The position numbers and the translations under genes were made by a program. A stretch of 64,000 bases of DNA from Legionella sp. Its GTDB lineage: Bacteria; Pseudomonadota; Gammaproteobacteria; Legionellales; Legionellaceae. Positions 45,716 through 53,077 of the stretch are shown here, piece after piece (the stretch's first letter is position 1; the number at the start of each line of letters is the position of its first letter). The stretch covers positions 28,136-92,135 of the forward strand of contig JARLJQ010000015.1 of the NCBI GenBank assembly GCA_031291115.1, written 5' to 3'. The notes beneath the pieces are model-generated. The model saw only the letters and a list, made by a program, of their open reading frames with translations, had not been told where the DNA came from and did no database searches.

Positions 45716-45811
45716 GAGCCGAATACAAATAATAATTGGCTTGATTGTTGAGCCGAATATAACTAATATTAAACTCATATAATGAGCCGAATAAAATCCT
45801 TAATTGGCTCA
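45716..45811 (+). promoter_or_regulatory. Three operator-like boxes GAGCCGAATA at exact 34-bp spacing upstream of fic
   Basis: GAGCCGAATA occurs at 45716, 45750 and 45784, each 34 bases apart. In the first and third units it is followed ten bases later by ATTGGCT(T/C), an inverted half-site (GAGCCgAAT...ATTgGGCTC-like). The array ends 16 bases before the Fic start at 45827, ideal for repression. The Fic protein has its own C-terminal helix-turn-helix, so autoregulation is likely. Confidence 0.6.
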
Positions 45812-45826
45812 CATTGGATTTCATAT

Positions 45827-46978
45827 ATGAGTACTCATTTAATAGAATGGATTTGGCAGCAGGAAGATTGGCCTAATTTTCATTGGCAAGATAAAGACAT
45901 TCAACCTTTATTGCGTACGATACGTTTAAAACAAGGTATTTTACTAGGCAAAACGGGTGCGGTATCCGCTGATATAACTCTTGAATCAGCTCTTGATAAC
46001 TTATTGCAAAATATTATTGCTTCATCTGCTATTGAAGGGGAACAGCTTAATGTCCAGTCAGTTCGTTCTTCACTGGCAAAGCGAATCGGTTTACATTTAA
46101 AACAGCCTTATCCAACAACTGAGCGCTCAGAAGGATTGGCACAAATGATGCTGGATGCCATTTGTAATTTGGATACCCCTTTATCAATTGAGCGTTTGAA
46201 GCAATGGCATCAATGGTTGTTTCCTCAAGATTCGAAGTCACTCTATCCTGTTAAAGCAGGTCAGTTACGAGATGAAGAGCCGATGCAGGTTGTCTCCGGA
46301 CGCATTGATAGACCCACAGTGCATTTTGAAGCGCCTCCGAGAGAGCGATTGGAATATGAGCTAACCCTGTTTATAGAATGGTTTAATCAAAGCCTGGAAG
46401 ATCCAATAACAGATCCCTTGCTACGAGCAGCTGTATGTCATTTTTGGTTTATTACGCTTCATCCCTTTGAGGATGGAAACGGGCGGATCACGCGCGCTCT
46501 AACCGATTTGGCATTAGCCCAAGATGATAAGCAGAGTATTCGTTTGTACGCCATGTCAGCTGCCATCCTTGCTAACCGTACTGATTACTATCAAATACTG
46601 GAGCAAAGTCAGCGCAACACGACTGATATAACTGCGTGGTTGTGTTGGTTTCTGGAAACGTTGGAGCATAGTATACAAACTGCAATCAATAAAATTGATC
46701 AGACACTTAATAAAAGCCGTTTTTGGCAAACTGCTCAAAAAGAAGAACTCTCTAAGGAACAAATCAAAATTATTAATATGATGTTCGATGATGAAGATAA
46801 TGGTTTTGAACAAGGAATTAGTGCGGCACAGTATAAAAAAATCACGAAAGTAAGTAAGGCTACAGCTACTAGACATTTAACTGATTTACTTGAAAAAGGG
46901 TGTATTGAAAAACTACCTGGTGGAGGTCGAAATACTCGATATCAAATTACATCAAAATTTATAAAGGATAGATTATGA
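45827..46978 (+). CDS. Fic-domain protein with inhibitory motif and C-terminal winged helix
   Basis: About 383 residues. I place the start at the ATG at 45827, downstream of the operator array; an ATG at 45782 would put the boxes inside the gene. An N-terminal DUF4172-like region (EWIWQQEDWPNFHW) precedes the class II inhibitory motif SSAIEGE (66-72, S-x3-E-G). The Fic core motif HPFEDGNGR is at ~212-220 with catalytic His, so AMP transfer (or another nucleotidyl transfer) is expected once the inhibitory Glu70 is displaced. The C-terminus (KITKVSKATATRHLTDLLEKG) is a winged helix DNA-binding domain. Such stand-alone Fic-HTH proteins are mostly self-regulating bacterial enzymes rather than toxins-with-antitoxin; effector function is less likely. 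Confidence 0.88.
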   Translation: MSTHLIEWIWQQEDWPNFHWQDKDIQPLLRTIRLKQGILLGKTGAVSADITLESALDNLLQNIIASSAIEGEQLNVQSVRSSLAKRIGLHLKQPYPTTERSEGLAQMMLDAICNLDTPLSIERLKQWHQWLFPQDSKSLYPVKAGQLRDEEPMQVVSGRIDRPTVHFEAPPRERLEYELTLFIEWFNQSLEDPITDPLLRAAVCHFWFITLHPFEDGNGRITRALTDLALAQDDKQSIRLYAMSAAILANRTDYYQILEQSQRNTTDITAWLCWFLETLEHSIQTAINKIDQTLNKSRFWQTAQKEELSKEQIKIINMMFDDEDNGFEQGISAAQYKKITKVSKATATRHLTDLLEKGCIEKLPGGGRNTRYQITSKFIKDRL

Positions 46979-47043
46979 TGTAATTTGTGTTTGTGAATGA
47001 TACAACTGTTTTTTGTTTCTGAAAAATAATTAAGGAGAATTAT

Positions 47044-48471
47044 ATGCATGGAGTGAGCTCAGGAAGTACTGGCGCAAAGCAAGAAGAGGATAAGGTTGAA
47101 AATAAGGAACAGGGATTTGGTTTATACGAGACCATTGGAATGTGCGACGGTTTATCAAATGCCCTCTTAAAGAGCCGAGATCAAGAAGATGCTGCATGCG
47201 CTTATTGGTTTTCTCAAAAGGAATTGGAGCTTTTAAGTGCGCAAGAAATTGGTTTTCGCCTGTGGAGCAGTTATCGAATTCTAAATGCTGAAATAAAAAA
47301 AATGGGGTTGAGGCGTGGCGGGGCAACCGCATGTACTACCGTCTATGATGGCAAAGATCATTTAATTACGGCAACTCTTGCCGACTCTATAGCTTTTCTG
47401 GTCGTTTATCATCAAAACAACGAAGTTCCCCAAGTGATTCGTTTAAATAAGATACTGCATAATCCTTCTACAGAAACTGAGCTAACTCGACTTGGACGCA
47501 AAGGAATAACCCCGGTTAATGGCCGCATAAAAACAGATAGGGCAAGTTTAGCCGTGTCTCGGGCAATGGGTGATTTTTCTTACCCTGGTTTAACTGCCAA
47601 TGCGGGTATTGATATTGTTAGTCTCTCAGAACTAGGTATTGATTTTAAAACAGTAAAAAAAATTCAGGTTATTTCTGCATGTGACGGATTTACTGAAGGG
47701 CAGCCTGATCAAACGAAAGAAGGGCATGAAGCTTGGCTTAAAGTATGTTTATTAGCCATAAACGATGAACCAGATAATGGTGAGCTGGAATTAGCAGAAC
47801 ATCTTGCGCATGCGGCGATCAATGCGGGTTCGCAGGATAATATTTCTGTATCGGTACACACTTTAATTCAGTCACAATCCTTTTTGATGGGTATTTATGA
47901 TGGCCACGGAGGCCGCACGATTCCAGCTTATATCGCTCAAAAAATAGGTGATGTTTTTAGAAATCAATGCATGTTGAGTCAAGAGGAATACGAACAGACA
48001 CCTTGGAGCGTTAATAACCATTTAACGGCTTATTGCTCTGATAATCCAGAGCTGGAAGAAGTTCATGCGGAACGAGCTGGTCGTAGTGAGAAATTGGAAC
48101 CATTTTTAAGGCAGATGGATCTTTTTATGAGTAGTAAAGTGACCTATGGTAATAGATTGTTTCGCTCTAAATGTGTTTATGATCTAATTGGCGGATTAAC
48201 TGTCCTGGCTAATATGTATCAAGATGCTGATTTGGACGAGCAAGAATTGGCTTCCTGTGTAACCTTTATCCTTGAAGATAAAAGTGACGTGCTTCCAGAT
48301 CTAAAATATAACTATCGATTGCCCGTTGATCTTCAGGAGCTAAAGGCTGGTGCACAAGATTTAATGAGGAGTCGGACTTCAACAACATTTTGCATGGCTC
48401 TTTTAGCCGGTTTCATGCTTTATGGTGTTTGCATGCTTATAGAGAATGCAGCACAGAGCTATAAAATTTAA
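47044..48471 (+). CDS. PP2C-like phosphatase with relocated DGHGG motif and C-terminal membrane anchor
   Basis: A 475-residue protein carrying all PP2C (PPM) motifs but in a changed order. RDQEDA (45-50), GGATA (92-96), TLADS (111-115), SRAMGD (172-177), ACDGF (212-216) and SQDNISV (263-269) appear as usual, but the YDGHGG strand that normally follows RxxxEDA and supplies a metal-binding Asp is at 285-290, after the last motif. The catalytic Asp positions (ADS, CDG, QDN, YDG) are all kept, so two-metal chemistry is possible. Residues ~300-440 are an unassigned helical tail and ~452-470 a hydrophobic helix (FCMALLAGFMLYGVCML). AAGGAG precedes the ATG at 47044. It follows fic by 65 bases and may be co-transcribed. 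PP2C enzymes remove Ser/Thr phosphates; a host target is possible but inferred. Confidence 0.78.
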   Translation: MHGVSSGSTGAKQEEDKVENKEQGFGLYETIGMCDGLSNALLKSRDQEDAACAYWFSQKELELLSAQEIGFRLWSSYRILNAEIKKMGLRRGGATACTTVYDGKDHLITATLADSIAFLVVYHQNNEVPQVIRLNKILHNPSTETELTRLGRKGITPVNGRIKTDRASLAVSRAMGDFSYPGLTANAGIDIVSLSELGIDFKTVKKIQVISACDGFTEGQPDQTKEGHEAWLKVCLLAINDEPDNGELELAEHLAHAAINAGSQDNISVSVHTLIQSQSFLMGIYDGHGGRTIPAYIAQKIGDVFRNQCMLSQEEYEQTPWSVNNHLTAYCSDNPELEEVHAERAGRSEKLEPFLRQMDLFMSSKVTYGNRLFRSKCVYDLIGGLTVLANMYQDADLDEQELASCVTFILEDKSDVLPDLKYNYRLPVDLQELKAGAQDLMRSRTSTTFCMALLAGFMLYGVCMLIENAAQSYKI

Positions 48472-48563
48472 TCAAAGTACTTCGGAAGCTCTAGTGAAAA
48501 ATCTCTTAAAGTAGACATTGTGCCCCCCAAGTGCTCTACTGCTTTTGTTGTGTAATCACTTCC

Positions 48564-48591
48564 GCTCACTTTTATTCCATCAAAAGTGAGC
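48564..48591. terminator. Perfect 10-bp hairpin between convergent genes
   Basis: GCTCACTTTT and AAAAGTGAGC pair perfectly around an 8-base loop in the 200-base gap between the PP2C gene and the convergent glutaredoxin-MauE gene. The rest of the gap shows nothing recognisable. Confidence 0.5.
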
Positions 48592-48671
48592 CGCGGCTCA
48601 AAATATAGGATCTGTGTCAATAAATTAGGTGCGAAATGGGGTTATAATGACAAGGAAATTAAATGGTGACT

Positions 48672-49418
48672 TCATGACATAATCCACATGGCCACGGCCA
48701 TTCCAATCATCATTAAATTTTCAGTGAGTGAAATAAATCCCAACGGCACGTTACTATCGCCACCAACACAGGCACATTTCAGCTCACGTTTATCGATATA
48801 AACTGCTTTAAATACGGAAACAGCACCTATTGTTCCTATAAACAAGGCAAGCGGAATGGAAATCCAATGAAAAGCTCCTGCAATCATTAAAATCCCTGCT
48901 AATGCTTCCGCAAAAGGATAAATAGAGCTGTAGGGAACCCATCGTTGAGCCAAGAGGTCATAATTGAGAAACATGGTTGAAAATCCCTCGAGATTTTGCA
49001 GCTTTAAAAGTGCAAGTACTACCATACTAAAGGAAATAAACCAGCCTAAAGCTCGTGCTGTAAACGCATCGCCACTAAATGCATAGCTGGTAGCAAGTGC
49101 CATAAGTGCGGTTATTGCAAAAAGGACAATTACTGGTCGATAACTTTTTTCCTGGGAATCGCGTACTTTTTTGCCAAAATAAAGGCGTAAATCATCGTAG
49201 CCACCGATTCGTTCCCCATTGATAAAGGTTTGAGGGGTTGTTTTCACATCGTGTTCCGCTTTAAACGCGTCTATTTGTTTACGGCTAGTTAGCCACTTGT
49301 CTTCAACGATATAGCCTTGGCGCAGCAATAAGTCTTTAGCTTTTAGGCCATAAGGACAGGTATGCTTTGGCATCACCATACGATAAAGAGTTGCTTGTTT
49401 CGTGGTTGTAGTGTTCAT
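48672..49418 (-). CDS. Glutaredoxin-MauE fusion membrane protein
   Basis: A 248-residue protein. Residues ~10-80 are a glutaredoxin-like domain with a single active-site cysteine in CPYG (Cys21), the cis-Pro segment TTPQTFINGERIGGYDDL and a GSH-binding pattern. Residues ~87-245 are four or five membrane helices of the MauE/DoxX type (FAEALAGILMIAGAF), with a further Cys pair in LKCACVGG (~215) that is typical of MauE. MauE-like proteins help form disulfides in periplasmic proteins; a fused cytosolic glutaredoxin would feed or drain electrons. Family length is normal. A MITE-like element lies 45 bases upstream, in the promoter region. Confidence 0.83.
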   Translation of the reverse strand: MNTTTTKQATLYRMVMPKHTCPYGLKAKDLLLRQGYIVEDKWLTSRKQIDAFKAEHDVKTTPQTFINGERIGGYDDLRLYFGKKVRDSQEKSYRPVIVLFAITALMALATSYAFSGDAFTARALGWFISFSMVVLALLKLQNLEGFSTMFLNYDLLAQRWVPYSSIYPFAEALAGILMIAGAFHWISIPLALFIGTIGAVSVFKAVYIDKRELKCACVGGDSNVPLGFISLTENLMMIGMAVAMWIMS

Positions 49419-49462
49419 TTGAATACTCTATTGATTCATGGTCTATAAATAATATAGCGCAT

Positions 49463-49616
49463 GTACTATAGGGTCTGTTGACATTTCTACTATCTTGGCC
49501 GAAATAGGCCGATTTTCTGCGCTCCGATGCTCACATACCAGTGTATGCTGCGCTTCGGTGCTCGAAAATCAGCCTATTTCGGCTCAATCTAGCGAAATGT
49601 CAACAACCCCTAGTAC
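49463..49616. mobile_element. MITE-like element with ~23-bp terminal inverted repeats, family C
   Basis: Left end GTACTATAGGGTCTGTTGAC... and right end ...GTCAACAACCCCTAGTAC are inverted copies (GTTGACATTTC at the inner edge of both). Inside, GGCCGAAATAGGCCGATTTT and AAAATCAGCCTATTTCGGCT form a second nested stem, and GAAGCG/CGGAGC-like arms a third. No coding capacity, 154 bases. Such long palindromes fit a non-autonomous transposon. Confidence 0.65.
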
Positions 49617-49709
49617 GGAGTCAAGTTAAGAAAACTGATTCTATACCTTGCCCTATTCTCACGGCATTTGAGCAACAATAAATTCCTGGAATTAAAGAGT
49701 AACATCGCA

Positions 49710-50372
49710 TTATTTTTTAAACTTACGCTCCATAATTTGATCAAAAATGATTTTCTTTTCCTCTGATAACTCAGCACGTCGCAATACCCTCATTTCTTCC
49801 ACGCTGCCTTGGACACAATCAGGCGTTAAACGATCAACAATTAATAACCCGTTGATGTGATCAATTTCGTGCTGTAACACACGAGCATAAAATCCGCTTT
49901 CTATCTGCTGATGTGCCAATCCTTCCTCATCGTAATAACTGACTTTGATTTGATTGTATCGTGGCACTTTTCCGAATCTGCTGGACACTGAATAACACCC
50001 TTCAAAATCATGATGAATTGCACTTCCAGTCACAGGCTCATAAGAAGGATTAATCATAATGTGCATGGGATATAAAGTAGTCACATTATCACGCAAAAGC
50101 CGTGCCTCATCAGGAATATAAACAGCAATAATTTGCTTGGATGCATTAACCTGAGGTGCGGCCAAACCAACACCTCCTAATTCGTGTAATTTGTTCTTCA
50201 TTGAGGCAATTAACTTATTATCCTCTTGATTCAATGGAAAGCGAACTTTACTAGCTTGGCTCTTTAAAACCTGAATATATTCCGGTTGTTCTATGGTAAC
50301 GATATCTAAAGCCATAAGAGGCAAACTCCCAAATAAAAGACAAACTAAGATGGTGCTGAAAATAAGGCGCAT
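49710..50372 (-). CDS. Peptide deformylase homologue with signal peptide
   Basis: A 220-residue polypeptide-deformylase-family protein. All three motifs are intact: GVGLAAPQ (67-74), EGCYSV (124-129) with metal ligand Cys126, and HEIDH (168-172) with His168, Glu169 and His172. However, it begins with a strong signal sequence (MRLIFSTILVCLLFGSLPLMA), absent from normal cytosolic Def, whose job is to remove N-formyl from nascent chains. An exported form could act on formyl peptides outside the cytoplasm. EGCYSV instead of EGCLSV is a mild change. The housekeeping def/fmt pair is not in this window. The signal peptide is predicted by eye. Confidence 0.85.
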   Translation of the reverse strand: MRLIFSTILVCLLFGSLPLMALDIVTIEQPEYIQVLKSQASKVRFPLNQEDNKLIASMKNKLHELGGVGLAAPQVNASKQIIAVYIPDEARLLRDNVTTLYPMHIMINPSYEPVTGSAIHHDFEGCYSVSSRFGKVPRYNQIKVSYYDEEGLAHQQIESGFYARVLQHEIDHINGLLIVDRLTPDCVQGSVEEMRVLRRAELSEEKKIIFDQIMERKFKK

Positions 50373-50460
50373 ATATTTATAATAGGGTAATAAATAGAGA
50401 GGGAATACTATCCAATCATGAAAACAAATACTATTAAAATAGATCTTTGATAATAAAAAG

Positions 50461-50492
50461 CTCAGTCGGTTTCGAGACTACTGAGTGTTTTT
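50461..50492 (+). terminator. Terminator-like hairpin without an upstream plus-strand gene
   Basis: CTCAGT and ACTGAG flank a 13-base loop, followed by TGTTTTT. It has the form of an intrinsic terminator reading rightwards, but the gene to its left is on the minus strand. It may be the remnant of a small RNA or chance. Confidence 0.35.
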
Positions 50493-50530
50493 AAGGCATG
50501 CATTGAATGAGATGACAAATGCAGATACTA

Positions 50531-50645
50531 TTAATAACGCCAGTTCTGGATAAGGGAGCCATTAGCTCCTGTCTCTATCTTGATGTGTTCGTGCTGAGTA
50601 GGAGGTATCTCTTGTGGATCGTTTATTCAGACTGGCGTTAATAAA
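50531..50645. repeat. Palindrome-ended repeat, family B copy 1 (short form)
   Basis: The ends TTAATAACGCCAG and CTGGCGTTAATAA are inverted. The interior begins TTCTGGATAAGGGAGCC and contains TTCGTGCTGAG, shared with the copies at 51546 and 56841, but the central inverted stem is missing. It lies in the promoter region of the deacetylase gene. Confidence 0.65.
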
Positions 50646-50698
50646 AGGGAGTTTTTCGCGAATCGCTAGGGTAACTGAGTGGCATATAAGGACTATTC

Positions 50699-51523
50699 AT
50701 GCTTAAATTAATATTTTTTTCTACTGCTTTATTTTCTTCTTTATGTTTTGCGCAGGAACGTGAAATTGCTATTACTATAGATGATTTGCCTCTTGTTGCT
50801 TCAAAAATGAATAATCCTGCCAATCAGAAGCGCGCAATCGATCGTTTTACTAATATTGTTGAGGCATTTAAAAAATATAAGGTGCCTGCCACAGGTTTTG
50901 TGATTGCCGGAGCTATAGGAAAAGGCCAATGGGCGTTTCTGGAGCAATTTCAACAAGCAGGCTTTATGATTGGTAATCATACTTATTCTCATCCTAACCT
51001 TAATCGAATGAGCGCTGAAAAATACATTGCTGATCTTGAGCACGCTGATAAAATTCTTGCCCCCATTTTAAGTGAACCCAAATATTTTCGTTACCCTTAC
51101 CTTGCCGAAGGCACGAAACAAAACAAGCAAAAAGTAGCTGATTATCTTAAAGAGCATCAGTACATTATTGCTCCTGTGACAATTGATAGTAAGGATTTCG
51201 CCTTTAATGAAGGTACTTATAGGGTTCCGTTTCATTCTAGAGAACAATACATTCAAAAACTTAAACCACGTTATCTTGCTTATATTTGGAATCAAACATT
51301 AAAAGCAGAGGAAAAATCAAAAGGACAAAACACCAAACAAATCTTATTAATTCATGCCAACGTGCTTAATAGTTATTTGCTGGGTGATATTTTAGAAATG
51401 TACCAAAAAAATGGATATAAGTTTATCAGTTTAACTGAGGCACTAAAAAATCCTGCGCCAGCTCTTAATGCTGCAGCCCCTGAAAATAAATTGCAAGAAC
51501 TTTTGGGTGTTCCACACGCGTGA
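50699..51523 (+). CDS. Secreted polysaccharide deacetylase (NodB domain)
   Basis: A 274-residue protein with a signal peptide (MLKLIFFSTALFSSLCFA-Q). The NodB homology domain shows motif 1 TIDDLP (Asp28/Asp29), motif 2 HTYSHPN (His94/His98, metal ligands) and motif 3 RYPY (~134). Such carbohydrate esterase family 4 enzymes remove N- or O-acetyl groups from chitin oligomers, peptidoglycan or other glycans; the substrate cannot be told. AAGGA precedes the ATG. Its C-terminal 60 bases run close to the family B repeat at 51546. Confidence 0.87.
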   Translation: MLKLIFFSTALFSSLCFAQEREIAITIDDLPLVASKMNNPANQKRAIDRFTNIVEAFKKYKVPATGFVIAGAIGKGQWAFLEQFQQAGFMIGNHTYSHPNLNRMSAEKYIADLEHADKILAPILSEPKYFRYPYLAEGTKQNKQKVADYLKEHQYIIAPVTIDSKDFAFNEGTYRVPFHSREQYIQKLKPRYLAYIWNQTLKAEEKSKGQNTKQILLIHANVLNSYLLGDILEMYQKNGYKFISLTEALKNPAPALNAAAPENKLQELLGVPHA

Positions 51524-51545
51524 TAGGGGCACTTCCATTAAGTTA

Positions 51546-51668
51546 ACGTCAGCTCGGGATAAGGGAGCCATTAGATCCCGTCTCTACCGTGATCCGTTCG
51601 TGCTGAGGAGGAGCAATAGCGACGTCTCGAAGCATTTGCGCCAAGACTATAACCTTGTGAGAATGCAG
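51546..51668. repeat. Palindrome-ended repeat, family B copy 2 (right half missing)
   Basis: It starts TTAACGTCAG...GATAAGGGAGCCATTAG and matches copy 3 for ~120 bases (CCGTTCGTGCTGAGGAGGAG, GTCTCGAAGCAT, GACTATAACCTTGTG), then ends at GAATGC exactly where the next gene begins. The second half of the palindrome is absent. Confidence 0.7.
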
Positions 51669-51674
51669 GATGCC

Positions 51675-52607
51675 ATGTATACAAGAACCAACTTTATAAA
51701 ATCATTCATAGGTTGGTTATTGCTGTTGTTGATAATCAGGGTGGGAGCAGCGATTGCTCAGCTTCCAACTATTGGAAATTTTTCTTTGCCAACGTCACAA
51801 CAGCCTGGCCCATTTGTATCCTTTGGCCAAAATATTGTGGATAAAAATCAACTGATTGTCGCTTTTAATCCCGGTTATGTATACAGCAAAGGCCAAAGTG
51901 TTCTTGAGGGAACTCCTTCTGTACTTTATGGTATCACCGATTCAGCATCCATATTACTGACAGTACCTTATGCTATTCGTTATATAAATGGCACGCAAAG
52001 TTTGTCGGGGATTGGTGATTTGGCTCTTGATTTGGAGTATGCGTTTTATAATCACGACAGTTCAAAATATTCCGATCAAGCGACCTTTGTTTTTTCACCT
52101 ACTTTTCCAGTCAGTAATTTAACCAGCGTATCTAAGAAAACTAATCCCCATGTTCGCGCCTCAGGATTTTCGAGAAAAAACGCACCGTCCAGTTTTGATG
52201 CGTTTAGCTATTTCATTGGCACTACCTATTCACGAACATACAGTGATTGGTATGCTTATATGGCTCCAGGGGTCTTATTCATTGACAAAACTGACTCAAT
52301 TGCGCAAGGAGCACAGTATTATTATAATGGTGGGATAGGGCGCCAAATTAACACAATGGAACATAAATATATATTTTTTGGATTGCTCGAACTAAACGGT
52401 CAGTACAGCGACAAAACTAAATTGGCATCCCAAGTACTCCCAAATACCGGGGGATCCATTTTGTATGCAACACCTTCGCTTTGGCTTTCCACACCCAAAA
52501 TGATTGCGCAAATCGGTATTTCTTTACCTGTTGCTCAGTCCTGGTATGGAAATCAAAGTAAGATTTCATATTATGCAAGCGCAATTATTACCTGGACTAT
52601 TCATTAA
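51675..52607 (+). CDS. Outer-membrane beta-barrel, phenol-degradation-meta-pathway type
   Basis: About 310 residues. The start is uncertain: ATG at 51675 (AGGA four bases before) or 51663; anything earlier would read through the repeat. A signal peptide (SFIGWLLLLLIIRVGAAIA) is followed by alternating strands of the Phenol_MetA_deg/transporter type (SVLYGITDSASILLTVPYAIRY, GDLALDLEYAF). These proteins are thought to form outer-membrane channels for hydrophobic compounds, but that is family inference. Its 5' end abuts a truncated family B repeat, which may have supplied or disrupted the promoter. Confidence 0.72.
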   Translation: MYTRTNFIKSFIGWLLLLLIIRVGAAIAQLPTIGNFSLPTSQQPGPFVSFGQNIVDKNQLIVAFNPGYVYSKGQSVLEGTPSVLYGITDSASILLTVPYAIRYINGTQSLSGIGDLALDLEYAFYNHDSSKYSDQATFVFSPTFPVSNLTSVSKKTNPHVRASGFSRKNAPSSFDAFSYFIGTTYSRTYSDWYAYMAPGVLFIDKTDSIAQGAQYYYNGGIGRQINTMEHKYIFFGLLELNGQYSDKTKLASQVLPNTGGSILYATPSLWLSTPKMIAQIGISLPVAQSWYGNQSKISYYASAIITWTIH

Positions 52608-52714
52608 ACGGGGCAATGTGGTTGACGCTAAACGAAGTGCAGCCCAACTCAGCGCGTTGTTGGGCATCGCAAGCGATGCACCAACATTTAAAGTTCAAGA
52701 GAACCCAGATCCCT

Positions 52715-52954
52715 TTAATGACATAATTGACTAAACTTGAGAAAATCGTCTTGTTTAATAATGTCGCAAGTCTCTTCTTCGGACGAGAATACAATAACTG
52801 CATCTCCCGACATTAAGTTCCTCAAGAGTTGTTTTTTCTTAACTTGGATATCAATTTCATACTCACCATAATCGGTACCTTGACGAGTAATGATGTCTAT
52901 AATTAAATTTTCTAAAGCTTCTTCGCTTAGTAACGTGTGATCCACTTTAATCAT
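52715..52954 (-). CDS. YheU family (UPF0270) protein
   Basis: About 79 residues from the ATG at 52954 (AAGG six bases upstream); a longer frame from 52999 adds 15 residues not seen in YheU. The family core LSEEALENLIIDIITRQGTDYGE closely parallels E. coli YheU ([23 protein letters not shown]), followed by VKRQL/KKKQLLRNL and a C-terminal VIVFSSEEETCDI. The function of YheU is unknown. It is followed on the same strand by no gene and preceded by the TTL-like gene 123 bases upstream. Confidence 0.85.
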   Translation of the reverse strand: MIKVDHTLLSEEALENLIIDIITRQGTDYGEYEIDIQVKKKQLLRNLMSGDAVIVFSSEEETCDIIKQDDFLKFSQLCH

Positions 52955-53077
52955 GTTGTGCCTTAAAAATGACGGAGCAAATTGCGGATTATTATTCATT
53001 GTTTGAGTAGTTCATGCAATTTTTTTATCTCACAGCAGAGTTTCCATAATCCTGGATGAAAACTCAAGCAAAAGCCA

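Noticed and set aside
45782..45826. 15-codon N-terminal extension of the Fic protein
   Set aside because: It would place the third operator-like box in coding sequence, and no ribosome site precedes it; the ATG at 45827 is preferred.
45827..48471. Fic-PP2C as a toxin-antitoxin or phage-defence pair
   Set aside because: Fic here has an internal inhibitory motif, so needs no antitoxin, and the gap of 65 bases with no overlap gives little support for a two-gene defence system.
51468..51674. 69-residue N-terminal extension of the outer-membrane protein
   Set aside because: It reads through a family B repeat and would bury the signal peptide.
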